NCBI GenBank assembly: GCA_900169235.1
Contig: FWCC01000140.1
Coordinates: 1-64,000, forward strand
Direction of reading: 5' to 3'
DNA length: 64,000 nucleotides
Origin: Zarea fungicola
Taxonomy: Eukaryota > Ascomycota > Sordariomycetes > Hypocreales > Cordycipitaceae
The notes under the pieces are model-generated. The model had not been told where the DNA came from, did not search any database, and saw only the letters and a program-made list of their open reading frames with translations. Shown in pieces: positions 10,444 to 23,626 of the stretch; position 1 is the first letter of the stretch; every line of letters begins with the position of its first letter. The position numbers were made by a program, and so were the translations under genes.

Positions 10444-13400
10444 GATGATGATGTTGGTATTTGTTGTTGATTTGTGTATTAAAAAGATTTGATGATTTGA
10501 TGATGGATGATGGATGGTTGAGGAGGAAAGATGGGCAAGGTTAAAAAGGTGGGCTTTTTGTATTGAGAATCCGGTGCGTGAGGCGGGAGGGGTGAGGGGC
10601 ACAAGCGTCACCCACCAGTGCAAATATGGAAAAGGAAAAAGGCGGATGGCGAAAGCCCGGACAGGCCTAGCTGATTTGCGTCGTGGCTACGGCAAGATAA
10701 TTCCGTTCTGGGAATGACATGCAGTTTATCTATATAAACTTGCTTGTCCATCCAAATATCAACACCTAAAGATGATTTTCTACCCGTTCATAGCAGTCAG
10801 TTATGCTGCGAGAGTAGTACCCCGCACTAGGCAGTACTAATGTAGGACTGCGCCGACATCAAGGCGTAATCTCCGTACCTGATCACAATTTTGTTGGTTG
10901 TTCCTACATATTCACAGCAACCTGGGATGCCACTCACTGTAGTTCTCTAGGCCATGGGAGTCAAAGATGACATTTTCCAGTCTCGGCTTATTTGAATAAT
11001 GGCAGGAGGACAACCGAATCATCAGTGCAGTGGAATGCCAAATCCACCCATGCCAATACATTGCCAGGCTGTATCAACTAACATGGTTCTAACTCGGCGC
11101 AATCATCTTTCAACCTGGTTGGCTCTTGGGCAGCACCATATTGTCACTAGATGAAGAGAGTAAATAAGATGAATTCAAGGCAAATGAACTTGTGCATGTT
11201 GGTCTACTGTGACCCTTGTTGTGGCGAGTATGACATATGAGGGCATGAACCTTGCGAATAGCAACGTAGCTGGCAGCCACAGATTTAAGAGACATGCTCT
11301 ATGAGATGTTTATCAAGTATATGAGTTTTGAGGTTTAAGAACGAAGCGATCAAACATCAGACGCAAGGGAGCTAGCAATCCAGGTTTGGCACTTACCCTA
11401 TACTTGAGCTACCCAGTCTATATCAAGGTAGTGATAGCGAGTGACCGGTTAGGTACAAGTGATTCCCCTCTACATGACACTTGCTATAGCCTTGTTAATG
11501 TCTAACCTTTTGATAGATTTGGTATAGCGGCGTTGAGAATCGTACCATAGGTAAGGCGCATTTGCACCAACCTAATGACAACATCTGTTGGCGAGGCGGA
11601 TGTCTTTTGTCCATTTTTCTTGCTTTTTTCTTGCCTTTCTCTTAAAGTCCCTTGTTAGATTTGCAAGTTGGACAGCACTCGTCTGCCTGCGTCTAGATTA
11701 ACACAGTGAACTCGGATTGCCTTTCTTATGCCTACGTAACTGTGTGCAGCGTACTGCCACAGAAAATGTCTTACAGGCTCGAGTACTAGTTATCCGATCG
11801 ATGTTTTAGTTTAGCGGCCTTGCCTGTTCCCCCTTTCTTCTTTCCTTGGTCTGGGCATTCTTTTTCAGTTGTTCGCCGCTGGTGCCGCCACGAGCGCCAT
11901 TTGTAGAGGCGAAACACGGGGCGGTTCATCATGCCATAATCTATTTTTGGTACGGGACGGGAATCATGACAAAACAGATGCACCAAGGACAATGGCAGCG
12001 AGAGAATGGAAATGGACCTTACTTCCACACTGCAAGAATAGCAATCAGTGTTTGGCGGACAGAATGCCACAGTACAAGCGGCAACCACAAACATTGGAGG
12101 TCTCGGAGCCCCTTTGGTCGCTGGGGAAGTCCGCAACCTATTAATAGGAGGCTCTTTTCTTGATTCTTGTAGATCCATTGTGGAGTGGCAGCTTAAAACG
12201 GAGAAAATGGAGCGACACCTCACGATGACCAGCCATGGCTTAGTAGATGTGCTGGGCTCTGCAAGTTGTAGTTAAATACTGGTAGTACGGGAAAACGGCC
12301 ACTGGCTTGTGGAATAAGACACGGAACCGTTGTGAGGCTGCAAAAACGAGTCGTGTGCAAGACATTGATTGACTAAACACTGGACGCAGCCTCAAACCCC
12401 ACGTTGTGCTCCATACCTTGTGTTCGAAATGTCGTAGACAAGCTTCCAAGAATAACAAAAGAAGCTTCGCTGGAACGAAGTTTAATTGGGAGCCACGTTG
12501 TTGCTGCAGGGGGCGCCGAAATGGCTGCATTGCCTGTCGGTAGAGGGTGATTCTGCTCCCTCATTGGTCTTGTTTATTTCCTGCTTGAGACACCACTCCT
12601 TGCATGCATCGGCGAGCCCGTCGCATATTAAAACGGGGGGCAACAGAGGTTATGAGCGGGCGCCCGCGCGCTTGGTGTGCCAGAAGAGCAATGCGACCGG
12701 CGGACAAAAAATAGGGTTGAGTACTCCATAACGGAAAACAAATTGAGGACCACAGGTTTAATGTCCGCAGTGGACGATTGCTCCTCATTGCTGTCCTTGT
12801 GCATCGAGGCTGAGATGACTGGCGTAGGCTTACATACGCCATGGTTCGAGCGGCAATTTGCCTTGGGAAAATGCCCAACAGGCTTTCGTTCCCGCGTCTG
12901 ACGGGCTGCAGAAGCTGAAGCCCAATGTCTGAAAGATATTATCCGCTGGTGCCGGTCCCCTGTACAATGAAATTCTACCAGACACAATATGGCAGACCAA
13001 GTGACTGCAAAGCCAGAAAGGGCTGGATGAAAAAAAGCAGTTGATCAATTTGTAACAGTCTATACCGGTTCGGCTCGTCAAGTATGGTGCATCATGACGG
13101 AATGGGAGATAATCTGTTGATCCGATGTTAGTTACCGTCATGCTGGGTCACTAAAACGACGGAGAAAGCTCGGCGGCGTTGAGCGCAATGGTTCCTTTCC
13201 TGGACAAGGCGTTGGTACCTGGGGTGACTCTCCACCAGACCCAGTGGATATGAGCATGGCACACGGCTATTCCTATTTGCCAAAAGACACGGACTCATAC
13301 TGAAAAGTACGGCTGGCGCAGGGGTCGCGATGGTGGCTGGCAAGCTGGGCGGGTTGGTGCTTTGCCAACGGGACCGGGCATGGTTTGCAGTGAATGCGAG

Positions 13401-16400
13401 GAGCTGTGGACCTCTGCGTGCACGGAAGAGACGGGAGCCGAAGGAAGAGCCAGGAAAGGCATGGTTGGAGAACGAGCTGCTAAGCAAATGATTACATGGA
13501 ACACGCTGCGAGCCGTTGGATTTTGCGTTGGTGATACAAATGCAGGAACAGCGCCTGTCAGTAATTTACCGTGCCACGCAATACAACGGCAGGTACCCGT
13601 CAAACAGCCCAATGACTAAAACGTGAGGTCTGTGTTTGCAACGGGTCACCTCTGTGCCACTTCGGGAATTTAATTTCTGACGGAGCACCCTTCTTCGGCC
13701 GACGCCAATTCAGTGGGCATTGCAAGCAAAGAGTCTCGCACCGCCAATCCATATCTTCTCGACCCAATTAGGTCGCTGGACTCTAATAGCCGAACTAACC
13801 GTATTTTTGCATGCCTCATCTGCCGGTTGAGAACAGACACTGCAGGAGAGGCATTGCAGCTAGGCTTCTCTTGCTGGCATTGTTCCGCGACCTCAGCCTT
13901 GCCCAACGCAACACCACCCCACGGACATCAGTTCCCTATTCGAATTGTGCTACCAACAGTGTGGTGTGAAGGGTGGTTCGTGTTGTGGCTCTGCGAGCTT
14001 AGTGATGCTAATAATTAATAACCAAGTTCTCAGGCCCCTGCACGCCAAGCAAAGCATAGACAACAGCTTTGAGACACCCAGCGTTCGGCATGTACTGGTA
14101 TTCGTTTACGGTATACTATTCTTCCTGCGTGGCCGTAGGAAGCTGCCCGAGAGCCCAACGCTGCAGGAGTCAGACATGTCCCGGATCCCCTCCCACCTCG
14201 ATGGCAAACGGACAAAGGGCCAGATCTGCGTTGCATCGTCCAATGTACTGCTCCTTGATCTCATCTTATTCATTCGTTGAGCTACCGTTTGCAAACATCT
14301 TGCCATATTCATCGTCGACGCAGGATCGAACGGTGAGCGGTGGAGTGAACACGATCGAGGCACCAGGGTTTGGACGACACTCCACAGCCAACTTGGCTAG
14401 TTTGTGTGGCAACTAACTATTTACAGTTGGTCTTGGGCAGTTAGTCCGTCTACACTGGATTGCTAGTCGTCTGTGAGTTAAATTACTACCAGCCAATTAT
14501 TATCCAACGCTAAGAAACACTGGCACACTCTTTTCCACTGTTAAGGCTGCTTCCTCAACGAACGGCCATGACTGCCAAACCAAGTCAACACGCGACGCCT
14601 TGAATCCATCATTCGCGGGCCTGAAGCGTTTTTAAAGCGGACAAAGACGTGGCTGGTCGGGTCCCAGCCGTTGGAGTGGCTGCGGCCCAGAGCGCCAGGG
14701 AGCAACTGATCGACAAGCCCTGCCTCATTGGGTGGACAACCGTTGTCCCTCTTCTTTGTCGGGGCCTGTGGACACTGTACCTATTTTTGACTGTCCCATA
14801 ATGCGTGGCTGTCATGCTCAGCAGGTTACAGGGGCGACTGGTGCTAAAAATTGGGATCCTTCGGCTAGAGGACACAGCAACTTGGAGCCCCCACCATTTG
14901 TTTTTGAAGCCGTCGCAATTCTACCATGCACAATGCAGTAGTGGCGCTGCTGCCGCCGCAATGTCGTGCAGGAAATGAGTGTTAAACCTTTCCTTTTACT
15001 TGAATATTGACGACTGAGGCTGATGAATGGCAAAACTTTCCAGAGACTTCGTCACCCCGAGTAGGTACGTTCCTTATTACTAATCTACAACATGCAATGC
15101 CAACATTGATTAGTGTATTCATCTGTACATATGCGTCAGTGCCGTGCCAGCATTGAACGTTGTTGGCTTCAGACTGGGACGGAGTGACTGGTAGTTACCC
15201 GGATACGTACGTCCGCCATAATTTGCCGCTAAAATCTTTGGAGATGGGCGTAGCCTTTACTTATACATACAACTGTGTTCGGCGACAATAAAGTTTTCAT
15301 TGCCCAACCACAAGCACGGACACGCAATAAACGAACGGGGAGATCTACTGTCAGATGGACGGATAAGGCTGGTTTACGGCAAAGATGACATTGATACGAA
15401 CAGAGTGGCTGATGACAGTTTGCTTGTAGAGTGCAGTTCATGCTGAGTCTCGAAACAACCTAGCGTCGGCTACTTTGGCTATTGTGTCAACGAACAAAAG
15501 TCAATCAAAACAGCAGAAGCGTCTCCGCCCCCATCCCATTGATACTACTATCCGTCAGACGTAATTTACCTGGCCAGAGCACCATGGGCTAAACTAGTCA
15601 GGCATTTGCGGGAGGAGTTTTGGTTGGCTCGCGACAATGCAGACTAAAAGACGAGCAACTATTGAGCAATAGCTACGGATTAACTAGTCAACTAGTCAAC
15701 TTATTAGTCTGTTGTTGCACACCCACCTGAGCGCACAGACTCCGTCAGCGGGCCCATCAGCATGGGTAGCCTGCCGACGCTACGTTTCAGGATAACCTTG
15801 GTCTGCGGTGAGAAATGACTTGGTTCCTGAAACGGGGTATTTTGGGCCTTGGTTGACAGGGATGGGTAACACCAATTCGACATCTCGAGGAGACCACTTC
15901 CACTCAGACCAGCGAGCCCCAGCCGGGAGAGGGGGTGGCAGATTCCCACCACCTTTCTATACGACGAAACCTTGCAAACCCTTGATGCTTTTGCTTTTCC
16001 CGCACAAGTTTCTGCAGCGGGTTTCGTCTACTTTGAGCGAATCCTTCTTTCAGATATTCTAGAAGCCCTTTGCTCGCTTCGCCCCAGTTCATCTTCTCCT
16101 CTTTATGCCCATCATTCCCTCCCCAGTCACTCTTATTGCTCCCCATCCCCCTGGCCCGTGTACTACACTGCGCTGACGGCTAGCCCTCGACGTCGCTCTT
16201 TCACCATCAACAAACCATAAGACAGATTCAAGCTCAAGGCAGCGCCTTTAGTTCAAACGACTCACGTTGAGATTTCCGATTTAACTTTAGCTCCATCGAC
16301 ATTTCATCTTCAACGGCTCGGACATTAAAACTTTTTCCCTCACCCGTCGTCGACTCAGTTCGGCTTGACTTGACGCGCGAGGGTGAGATTCTCTCACCTC

Positions 16401-16557
16401 GACAAGAAAGTCTTTGTTTACGCGTGTTTGGTTCGGTGCCGTGTCTCTGGCTTGTCTCTCTCGGTTCTTCGGGTCTTTGTCCTGTTGCGGCACTTGAAGC
16501 CCGTCATTTAATCGTTATACCGGACAGACGGTTCATTCTCACAGCAAAGCCGCCAAC
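10444..16557. other. Six-kilobase region without a convincing gene
   Basis: The interval separates the divergently transcribed metallothionein and zinc-finger genes. All open frames are under about 150 codons, overlap on both strands and lack recognisable domains or secretion signals. The last 600 bases (about 15950-16557) are CT-rich and probably include the promoter and a long 5' leader of the zinc-finger gene. No transposon ends or tRNA-like structures were found by eye. Confidence 0.5.
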
Positions 16558-18399
16558 ATGTTTCCCTATAACGGCCACGAGGAAAGTGGTCCTCAGTCTT
16601 TGGCCGATGAAGACCACCAGCTCTTGGCATCACTTGTCCAAAAGTATGGACACTCTAGCATCTTGTATGCCTTGACAGGATACGGAGAATCCTGTACGTT
16701 GAATACTTGACGCGCCGTTTGAACCAAGTCTAACCGCTCTGCAGCACGGTCCTCCATCTTTTCAGCCAACACCATGCTGAGCAGTGCTGCTGCCAGCATC
16801 AACGCCCCATCATTGGCATGGACCAGCTCTGAAGCCTCCAACTGTAGATCTGACGGAGCGTCCGTTCACACTCAGTACACATGGCCCGAGGTCGTGGCCG
16901 ACATGCCTCCCATGCATGACGCCGACGCCGGAAAGCTCGCCGAACGGTCCTGGCTTGACTCGCCCGCTCCCGTGCCGTCGCCCATGACGGCAGAAGCAGC
17001 CACTCATCCCTCCCCTCAGCTGATTGCCCCAACAGGCAAAAAGTACCAATGCCCAATGTGCTACCTCGACAGCAGCCCCGTCGGCTTTGGCCGCAAGAGC
17101 GACTTTAAGAAGCATCTACACAACTTTCACGGATCGGATGTCGTGTGGATCTGCCATACCAAGGGCTGCCATCTCTCATTCTCTACCGAGCGCGCCTATA
17201 GCACTCACGCCAAAGAGGCTCATCGCATGAAGGCTCTGCCCAATAGCACCGCCCGGACAGATCTTTGCCCACAAGTCGTATTTTCTTGTGGCTTTGCGGC
17301 CTGCCGAGACCGCGTCTTCGAGGCGGCGGATGCAGAGGAGGCCTCGGCCACGCGCGACAAGCATTTTGAGCACATTGCCAAGCACTTCGAGGACGACTTT
17401 GACGTGGGTACGTGGGAGTACAAGGTACAGGTCCAGAATCTGTTGCGACAGCAGCAGGTCAAGCCAGTCTGGAAGACGTGCATCTGGCCCAAGGAAAAGC
17501 GCCAGCAACTACAATGGCGCTCCAGATCCTCTGGAGAGTTGAAGCGTATGCTGGAGGCCCGCCATCTGGGCAGTGATGTGTCCAATATTGTTCGACTGGC
17601 CTTTATTCTAGGCAACGCGCCATTCTCCGGTTCTGGAGCACCACCCCCCGGCGAACTCGAGTCGTACTTTCAGCTGCCACATCGCAACGTGTGTCCAATT
17701 GACGCCCCCACGCAACCATCCCCCTCGCCCTCGGGAGTCAAGGGCGAGGATGACAGCTCGTCCACCTTTAGCTTCTCCAAGTACCGATCGAGCACGCAGA
17801 CAGTTTTTAGACTGTCCGGTCGCAATTCCAAGAGAGCATCTCGCCCCCCGACACCCACACCCGTGACAGAGATGGTGACGGATGTAGTGATGGTGGAGGA
17901 CGGTGCTGCGGCTGGCCCGCACCCTGGCACACCATTTACAATCCCCAGTGAGACTGTCTGGCCCGTGGACGCGCCCAAGTTTGCGCCAGAGCCGCAGCAC
18001 ATGCACAAGCCGATGGAGCATCACATGGAGGCTCCCTTGATGTATCCCCTCCAAGGCCAGGACCATGGCTATGGTCCCTGGTCCGGCATGGACCCAGTCA
18101 TTGGGCATGGCATGGATGGCATGCAGCATCACCCCCAACAGCACATGGACACTGGCATGCAGATGAACTACCACCCGCATGTTCAGCACCCTAACCCTCA
18201 TCCGCAACTGGGCAGCAACGGCGGGCTGTACAACTATGCCATGAACGCGAGCCAGTCGACTGTTGTGCGACCCGGGACGCCGACTCCCCATAAGCGACCA
18301 GGCTCCTGGAGCCGAGTGATTAGCATGGAGAGCCTTCGCCCGAGCAAAAAGGTCTCTCAGCAGGACATGGCCATGATGCAGACGCCCATGGGGATGTAA
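16558..18399 (+). CDS. C2H2 zinc-finger protein, probable transcription regulator
   Basis: Exons are 16558-16693 and 16745-18399 (intron 51 nt, phase 1), giving 596 residues. The first exon encodes a short helical segment containing LLASLVQKYGHSSILYAL. Residues about 135-200 hold degenerate Cys2His2 fingers: CPMCYLDS with a downstream HLHNFH, then CHTKGCHLSF with HAKEAH, followed by a further Cys/His cluster ending HFEHIAKHF. The C-terminal half is low-complexity, rich in Pro, Met, His and Gln, typical of a disordered activation region. It resembles a family of uncharacterised zinc-finger regulators of filamentous ascomycetes; no target is known. A CT-rich leader precedes the ATG. Confidence 0.85.
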
Positions 18400-20859
18400 C
18401 TCTGCGGGGCATGATGCGACCGACACAACCCGAACAAACTTATCGAAATCTCTACTTGACCTTCACTTCTTCACCTTCATTGCCATACTCTTCTTTAACT
18501 TGACGGACGCGCCAACTTTCTTCGACATGTGCTTTTTTCTCTATTATTTACTACATTATTCACTTTGCATGTTTGTGCATCTACCTCGGACGACTACACC
18601 AAGCACCCTCACTGGGACCACTTTCCTTTTAATTTTTTCTTTGCATCCTGTCATTTGTTTGTGGCAAAGATTTACGTCCCATCACGAGCCCAGCTGATGC
18701 GACGGTAATATATATATCTAATACTGGGACATATTGGGCGGCTCCTTGCGGAATCGACTATATCTGTCGGTTCATTGTACTTTTTGTTTTCTGCTTCAGG
18801 ATATCCGCATTTGTTTTTTCTCTTTTTTGCTTTATACCACCGACATGTTGTTTTTTTGTTTCTTCTGTTTTTATCCTCCCAAGATACCACAATGTGTCAT
18901 TTCTTCCCATTTCTGTTTTGTTTGAAGGGAGGATACTTGCACAACCGGAGGAACGTATTACAAGAGGGTGGCCAGGATGGAGCTGCGGCGGGGAAAGACA
19001 GTGTTGAACAGCTGGGCCGATACGTTGGCCGGTTAGTTCCAACAGAATATGACGAATAGACAACATTAATGATGAGCGTTAAGCCGTACTGCATAGATCA
19101 TTGGATCATTGGGAATAGTGAATTGCGAGTTTGATGGTAAGAAGCAAGCCTGTTTGGTGTAGTTGGCGCACGCGACCCGATTGAGACAGACGGCGCCGGG
19201 GTATAAGCAGTCGGGAATAAGTACGCAAGGAAAAAGTTTCAGATTGACATTGGATTTATGCGCAAACATTATTTACACTATTCCAGTCAGAGCATGGATG
19301 AAATTCCATGCAAAGTTGCAGCAGTATTCACAGTCACCGCGGCCGGTGTCGGATGCAAGCGAGCCCCACGCCTGGGTGCGAGTCCACAGAGGCCGATAGC
19401 GGGGTGGATTTTGCGGGGAGCAGGGTTGGAGGGCGTCCTCATGTGTCTGTGGGCCGATTGTTTGGTGATGTTGTAGTTACTCTGTATGGTAAGCCAGAAA
19501 ATCAAAATGAAATAAGAACAAGTGACGGTATAAATCTTCTTGTCCTATGGTACGTGAAACGGTTGTGCGGGAATTCGGGCAATTCAAATGTCAGTTGCGG
19601 TGGGTGGTACAGAGTAGGGCTGGATGGGGTGCAAGGTATGGCTGCATGTAAGACTTGTAAGTTGCCTAGCAAGGACATTGGCCAGTTGCCGGGGTGCTGA
19701 GCAGAGCACGAGTATCTTGATACACTGGAGATGTATCTGTACTGTACCTGTTTGCATCGCTGCCGACATGGCAACCATAGCCGGCGTAGCCATCATGGCC
19801 AGCATAGCCTGGCAGAGGCTGGGTTTGGCTGGAGCTTCAGACAATGTATTATATTTATATGGTCCTGTCGACTGACTTGTAGCCTCGTGAGCCATGCCAT
19901 GGTAGATGCTTGCCTCGCCACTGGTGGGTGAGCGACAAGGTATTGATTCGGTCAACTAGCGCCCGTTGGCCTGGAGCTAGAGGCCCAGTTACAGGCTGTC
20001 GCTTGGCCATTGCTGGGACTGCAGCTCCGACGCCGCAGGGATTCCCAAACATGTGAAATCTGGGGAGAGCCACGAGCATGTCGAAATAGCGACGATGCGG
20101 CGAAAGGGTTGCTGGAGATGGCAAGGAGCACGGCTGCAGTCATCAGTAGCAAAATAGGAGGATGACATCTGTGCTGGCTTGTGATGCTGTGAAATTGCGA
20201 GTTTCGATCGTCGTCTTGATTGATGCCAATCGCATGACAGTGCAGTGACAGCTCCGCCACCATCGCTCTCAGGGTCCTGCTCGAATTGGCCTGCTGCCAA
20301 CAGAGCTCCAACCAAGTAATCTCGTGCCATCTACCATCAACCATTAACTAACTATGAAGGCCTTTGGCAGCCTGACTTTAGCTCCGGTCGCCGCACTGGA
20401 ATGACTCCAACCAGATGAGACTGTTGCTACCCCAGGTTGCCCAGTCCTGCTGGCTTATAGCGGCCGTGTACTGCATCAATAGTTCTACAGCGACCTACAG
20501 CGGACACAGCGGGCAGCCTACACGTAGGGCGCCACTAAAGCCACCAGGACAGGCCTAAGGAACGCCTAGGAACGCCGCTAGGACCAGCCGAAAGCTTCTG
20601 AGAGTCGAAATGCTCCGTGGTAATAATTAATTTCTTCGCCACCCACTCCGCCGTTCTCCAAACCTTTTTCTCTTTCTTCCTTCCCCTTCACTGCATACAA
20701 CTCTATCCAAACGCTATACATTGTTGACGAGGTCCTTCTTCTTCCAATTGGATCCAGAACATCGTATCTCGCTGCATGCTTTTAGCTGCACATTTTTGAA
20801 TATACACCCTCCTCGTTCAACGTTTGCCATCCGCCTGCCGCTGCGCACAATTATTCACA
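18400..20859. other. Intergenic: 3' flank of zinc-finger gene and ILV2 promoter
   Basis: About 2.4 kb without a supported gene. The region 18500-18900 is T-rich (3' untranslated and termination sequence by position). A TGACTC hexamer at 20402-20407, about 450 nt before the ILV2 start, matches the core of the Gcn4/CPC1 site, but a six-base match is weak evidence. Confidence 0.5.
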
Positions 20860-23309
20860 ATGCTCCGAAGTCGCCAGGCCACCAAGGCCTTCAAGGCTTT
20901 GGGCCAGACTCGCTCATTCACTTCCACAACCGCGCCCATCACCTCGCGAGCTCAAAAAAAGCTGCCTCTCTCGCAACGGAACAAGGCCACTGCTGCGACT
21001 GCCTCGCCCGCTGGGTAAGTCCATTTTTTGCTGTTGATCGGATCGGGCTGTTGCTCGGGTGGTATTTTCATGCCCTAGGGAGAACCCAACCCTGCAGAAG
21101 CCGGCATCGGTGAGGCAGCGCGACACGGGTCCATCCAACGGGATGCGCGAGATGCAACGCAATGCGCTCTGGAAAATCAATTCGACTCAATTCCTTGGCC
21201 ATCAATTACTTCTCAGCTGCTAACTTGTACAGTGCTGTCCGTGCCGCTCCTAGTCCCGCCTTCAATGCCGAATCCCAAGGCCATGTCCAGCCCCTTGTCA
21301 ACCGCCGGAAAAGCGAAATGGACGAGTCGTACGTTGCAGCAAGGAAAAAAGAAAATCGGCCCTGCAATGCTAATGTAAAACAGGTTCATTGGCAAAACCG
21401 GTGGTGAAATCTTCCACGAAATGATGCTAAGACAAGGCGTCAAGCACATCTGTACGCGAACCACATCCACACAACTTGGTGCCTCGCTAACACATCCCAG
21501 TCGGCTACCCTGGCGGTGCCATTCTCCCCGTCTTTGACGCCATCTACAACTCAAAACACTTCGACTTTATCCTGCCCCGCCACGAGCAGGGTGCCGGCCA
21601 CATGGCCGAGGGTTACGCCCGCGCTTCTGGCAAGCCCGGTGTTGTCCTCGTCACCTCCGGCCCCGGCGCCACCAATGTCATCACCCCGATGCAGGACGCT
21701 CTCTCCGACGGCACTCCCATGGTCGTCTTCTGCGGCCAGGTCCCAACCACGGCCATTGGCAGTGATGCCTTTCAAGAAGCTGATGTGATCGGCATCTCGC
21801 GCGCCTGTACCAAGTGGAATGTCATGGTCAAGAGCGTCGCCGAGCTCCCCCGCAGAATCAACGAAGCCTTTGAGATTGCCACTAGCGGCCGCCCCGGCCC
21901 CGTCCTTGTCGACCTGCCAAAGGACGTCACGGCTGGTATCCTGAGACGGGCCATCCCCACCGAGACGGCTCTGCCTTCTCTCCCCTCGGCCGCTTCCCTC
22001 GCCGCGCTCGAGGCTGGCGACCGCCTCCTCCAGGCCTCCATCAACCGCGTTGCCGAGCTCGTCAACAAGGCCAAGAAGCCCGTCATCTACGCCGGTCAGG
22101 GTATCATCCAGTCCGAGGGCGGTCCCGAGATTCTCAAGCAGCTCGCCGAAAAGGCCTCCATTCCCGTCACCACCACCCTCCACGGCCTTGGCGCTTTTGA
22201 TGAGCTCGACGAAAAGTCCCTCCACATGCTGGGCATGCACGGTTCCGCCTACGCCAACATGGCCATGCAGGAGGCCGATCTCATCATTGCTCTCGGTGCC
22301 CGTTTCGATGACCGTGTCACCGGCAACATTGGCAAGTTTGCCCCAGGCGCCAAGCAGGCTGCCAACGAGAAACGCGGTGGCATTGTCCACTTTGAAATCA
22401 TGCCCAAGAACATCAACAAGGTTGTCCAGGCCACCGAGGCCATCGAGGGCGACGTGGCCACCAACCTGCGCTTCATGCTCGACTCGGTCGAGGCCAGATC
22501 CATGGACGACCGCAAGGCCTGGTTCGACAAGATCCGCGAGTGGAAGGCCAAGTGGCCGCTGTCCGACTACGCGCGCGCCGAGCGTGGCAGCCTCATCAAG
22601 CCCCAGACCGTCATCGAGGAGCTCAGCAACCTTACGGCTGACCGCAAGAGCGAGACGTACATCTCCACCGGTGTCGGCCAGCATCAGATGTGGACGGCCC
22701 AGCACTTTCGCTGGCGCCACCCGCGCTCCATGATCACCTCTGGTGGTCTCGGCACCATGGGATACGGCCTGCCCGCTGCCATTGGTGCCAAGGTGGCCCA
22801 GCCCGACGCCCTTGTTGTCGACATTGACGGCGATGCCTCGTTCAACATGACCCTCACTGAGCTCTCCACCGCTGCCCAGTTCAACATTGGCGTCAAGGTC
22901 ATTGTCCTGAACAACGAGGAGCAGGGCATGGTCACGCAGTGGCAGAATCTCTTTTACGAGGATCGCTACGCCCACACGCATCAGACCAATCCCGACTTCA
23001 TCAAGCTTGCCGAGGCCATGCGCATTCAGTGCCGCCGCGTCTCGGATCCTGCCGAGGTCGTTGACAGTCTCAAGTGGTTGATTGAGTCGGACGGTCCTGC
23101 TCTCTTGGAGGTTATTACGGATAAAAAGGTTCCCGTCCTGCCCATGGTTCCTGCTGGCTCTGCCCTGCACGAATTCCTCGTCTACGACGGAGGTAAGAAG
23201 CTGACGCCCAACTCAAAAAGATGGAAAATGCTAACGAATTACGTTTACAGACAAGGACAAGGCGCGCCGTGAGTTGATGAAGCAAAGAACATGTGGTCTG
23301 CACCAGTAA
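20860..23309 (+). CDS. ILV2: Acetolactate synthase (acetohydroxyacid synthase) catalytic subunit
   Basis: Exons are 20860-21014, 21233-21328, 21384-21451, 21501-23192 and 23251-23309, giving 689 residues. The enzyme condenses pyruvate with pyruvate or 2-ketobutyrate in mitochondria, the first common step of valine, leucine and isoleucine synthesis, using thiamine diphosphate, Mg and FAD. The N-terminus is rich in Arg, Ser and Thr with no acids, as in a mitochondrial targeting peptide. Visible motifs include the glutamate region GYPGGAILPVFD and the diphosphate-binding GDASFNMTLTEL. The residues usually changed in herbicide-resistant forms look wild type: Pro in CGQVPTT and Trp in GMVTQWQ. The first intron (21015-21232, 218 nt) is longer than the rest and contains coding-like sequence at 21080-21109, so an alternative 5' structure is possible, although no frame-compatible donor was found. 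Confidence 0.95.
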
Positions 23310-23626
23310 AGTGGAAGAAAATTGGAAGAATGCGCATACAAAAGTTTGAGTAACGTGCTCCGTTATTTACAAGTTTGTCATCTCACCGTAACGATGAGGC
23401 TTGAATAGTTCGTTGTCATCTCAAAATGTAAACGATGACAGGCTTGAACAAGGCGTTTTGGAGACCTCATTGCAAGGTCAATTTTAAGTTGTAATATTTG
23501 AAAGGAACATGCCACTGGCGTTTACATTGTACTTGCTGTCCCATGTACTTGAATGGAGTGAAGATGTGCTCCAAGTGTATGATGAGTATGATGTACAGAG
23601 GAGATTTATTACCGGGCTAGGACTTC
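23310..23626. other. Convergent intergenic region
   Basis: Contains the 3' flanks of ILV2 and of the convergent CoA-transferase. No feature seen. Confidence 0.5.

Noticed and set aside
13945..14000. Cysteine-rich peptide stretch CYQQCGVKGGSCCGS
   Set aside because: It lacks a signal peptide, start codon and splice sites that would make a gene; likely chance.
21079..21109. Extra ILV2 exon encoding ENPTLQKPAS
   Set aside because: It looks protein-like, but no donor site keeps the reading frame into the next well-supported exon, so a single 218-nt intron was preferred.
21551..23170. 539-codon minus-strand frame inside ILV2
   Set aside because: Antisense frame created by codon bias of the acetolactate synthase gene; it has no domain features.
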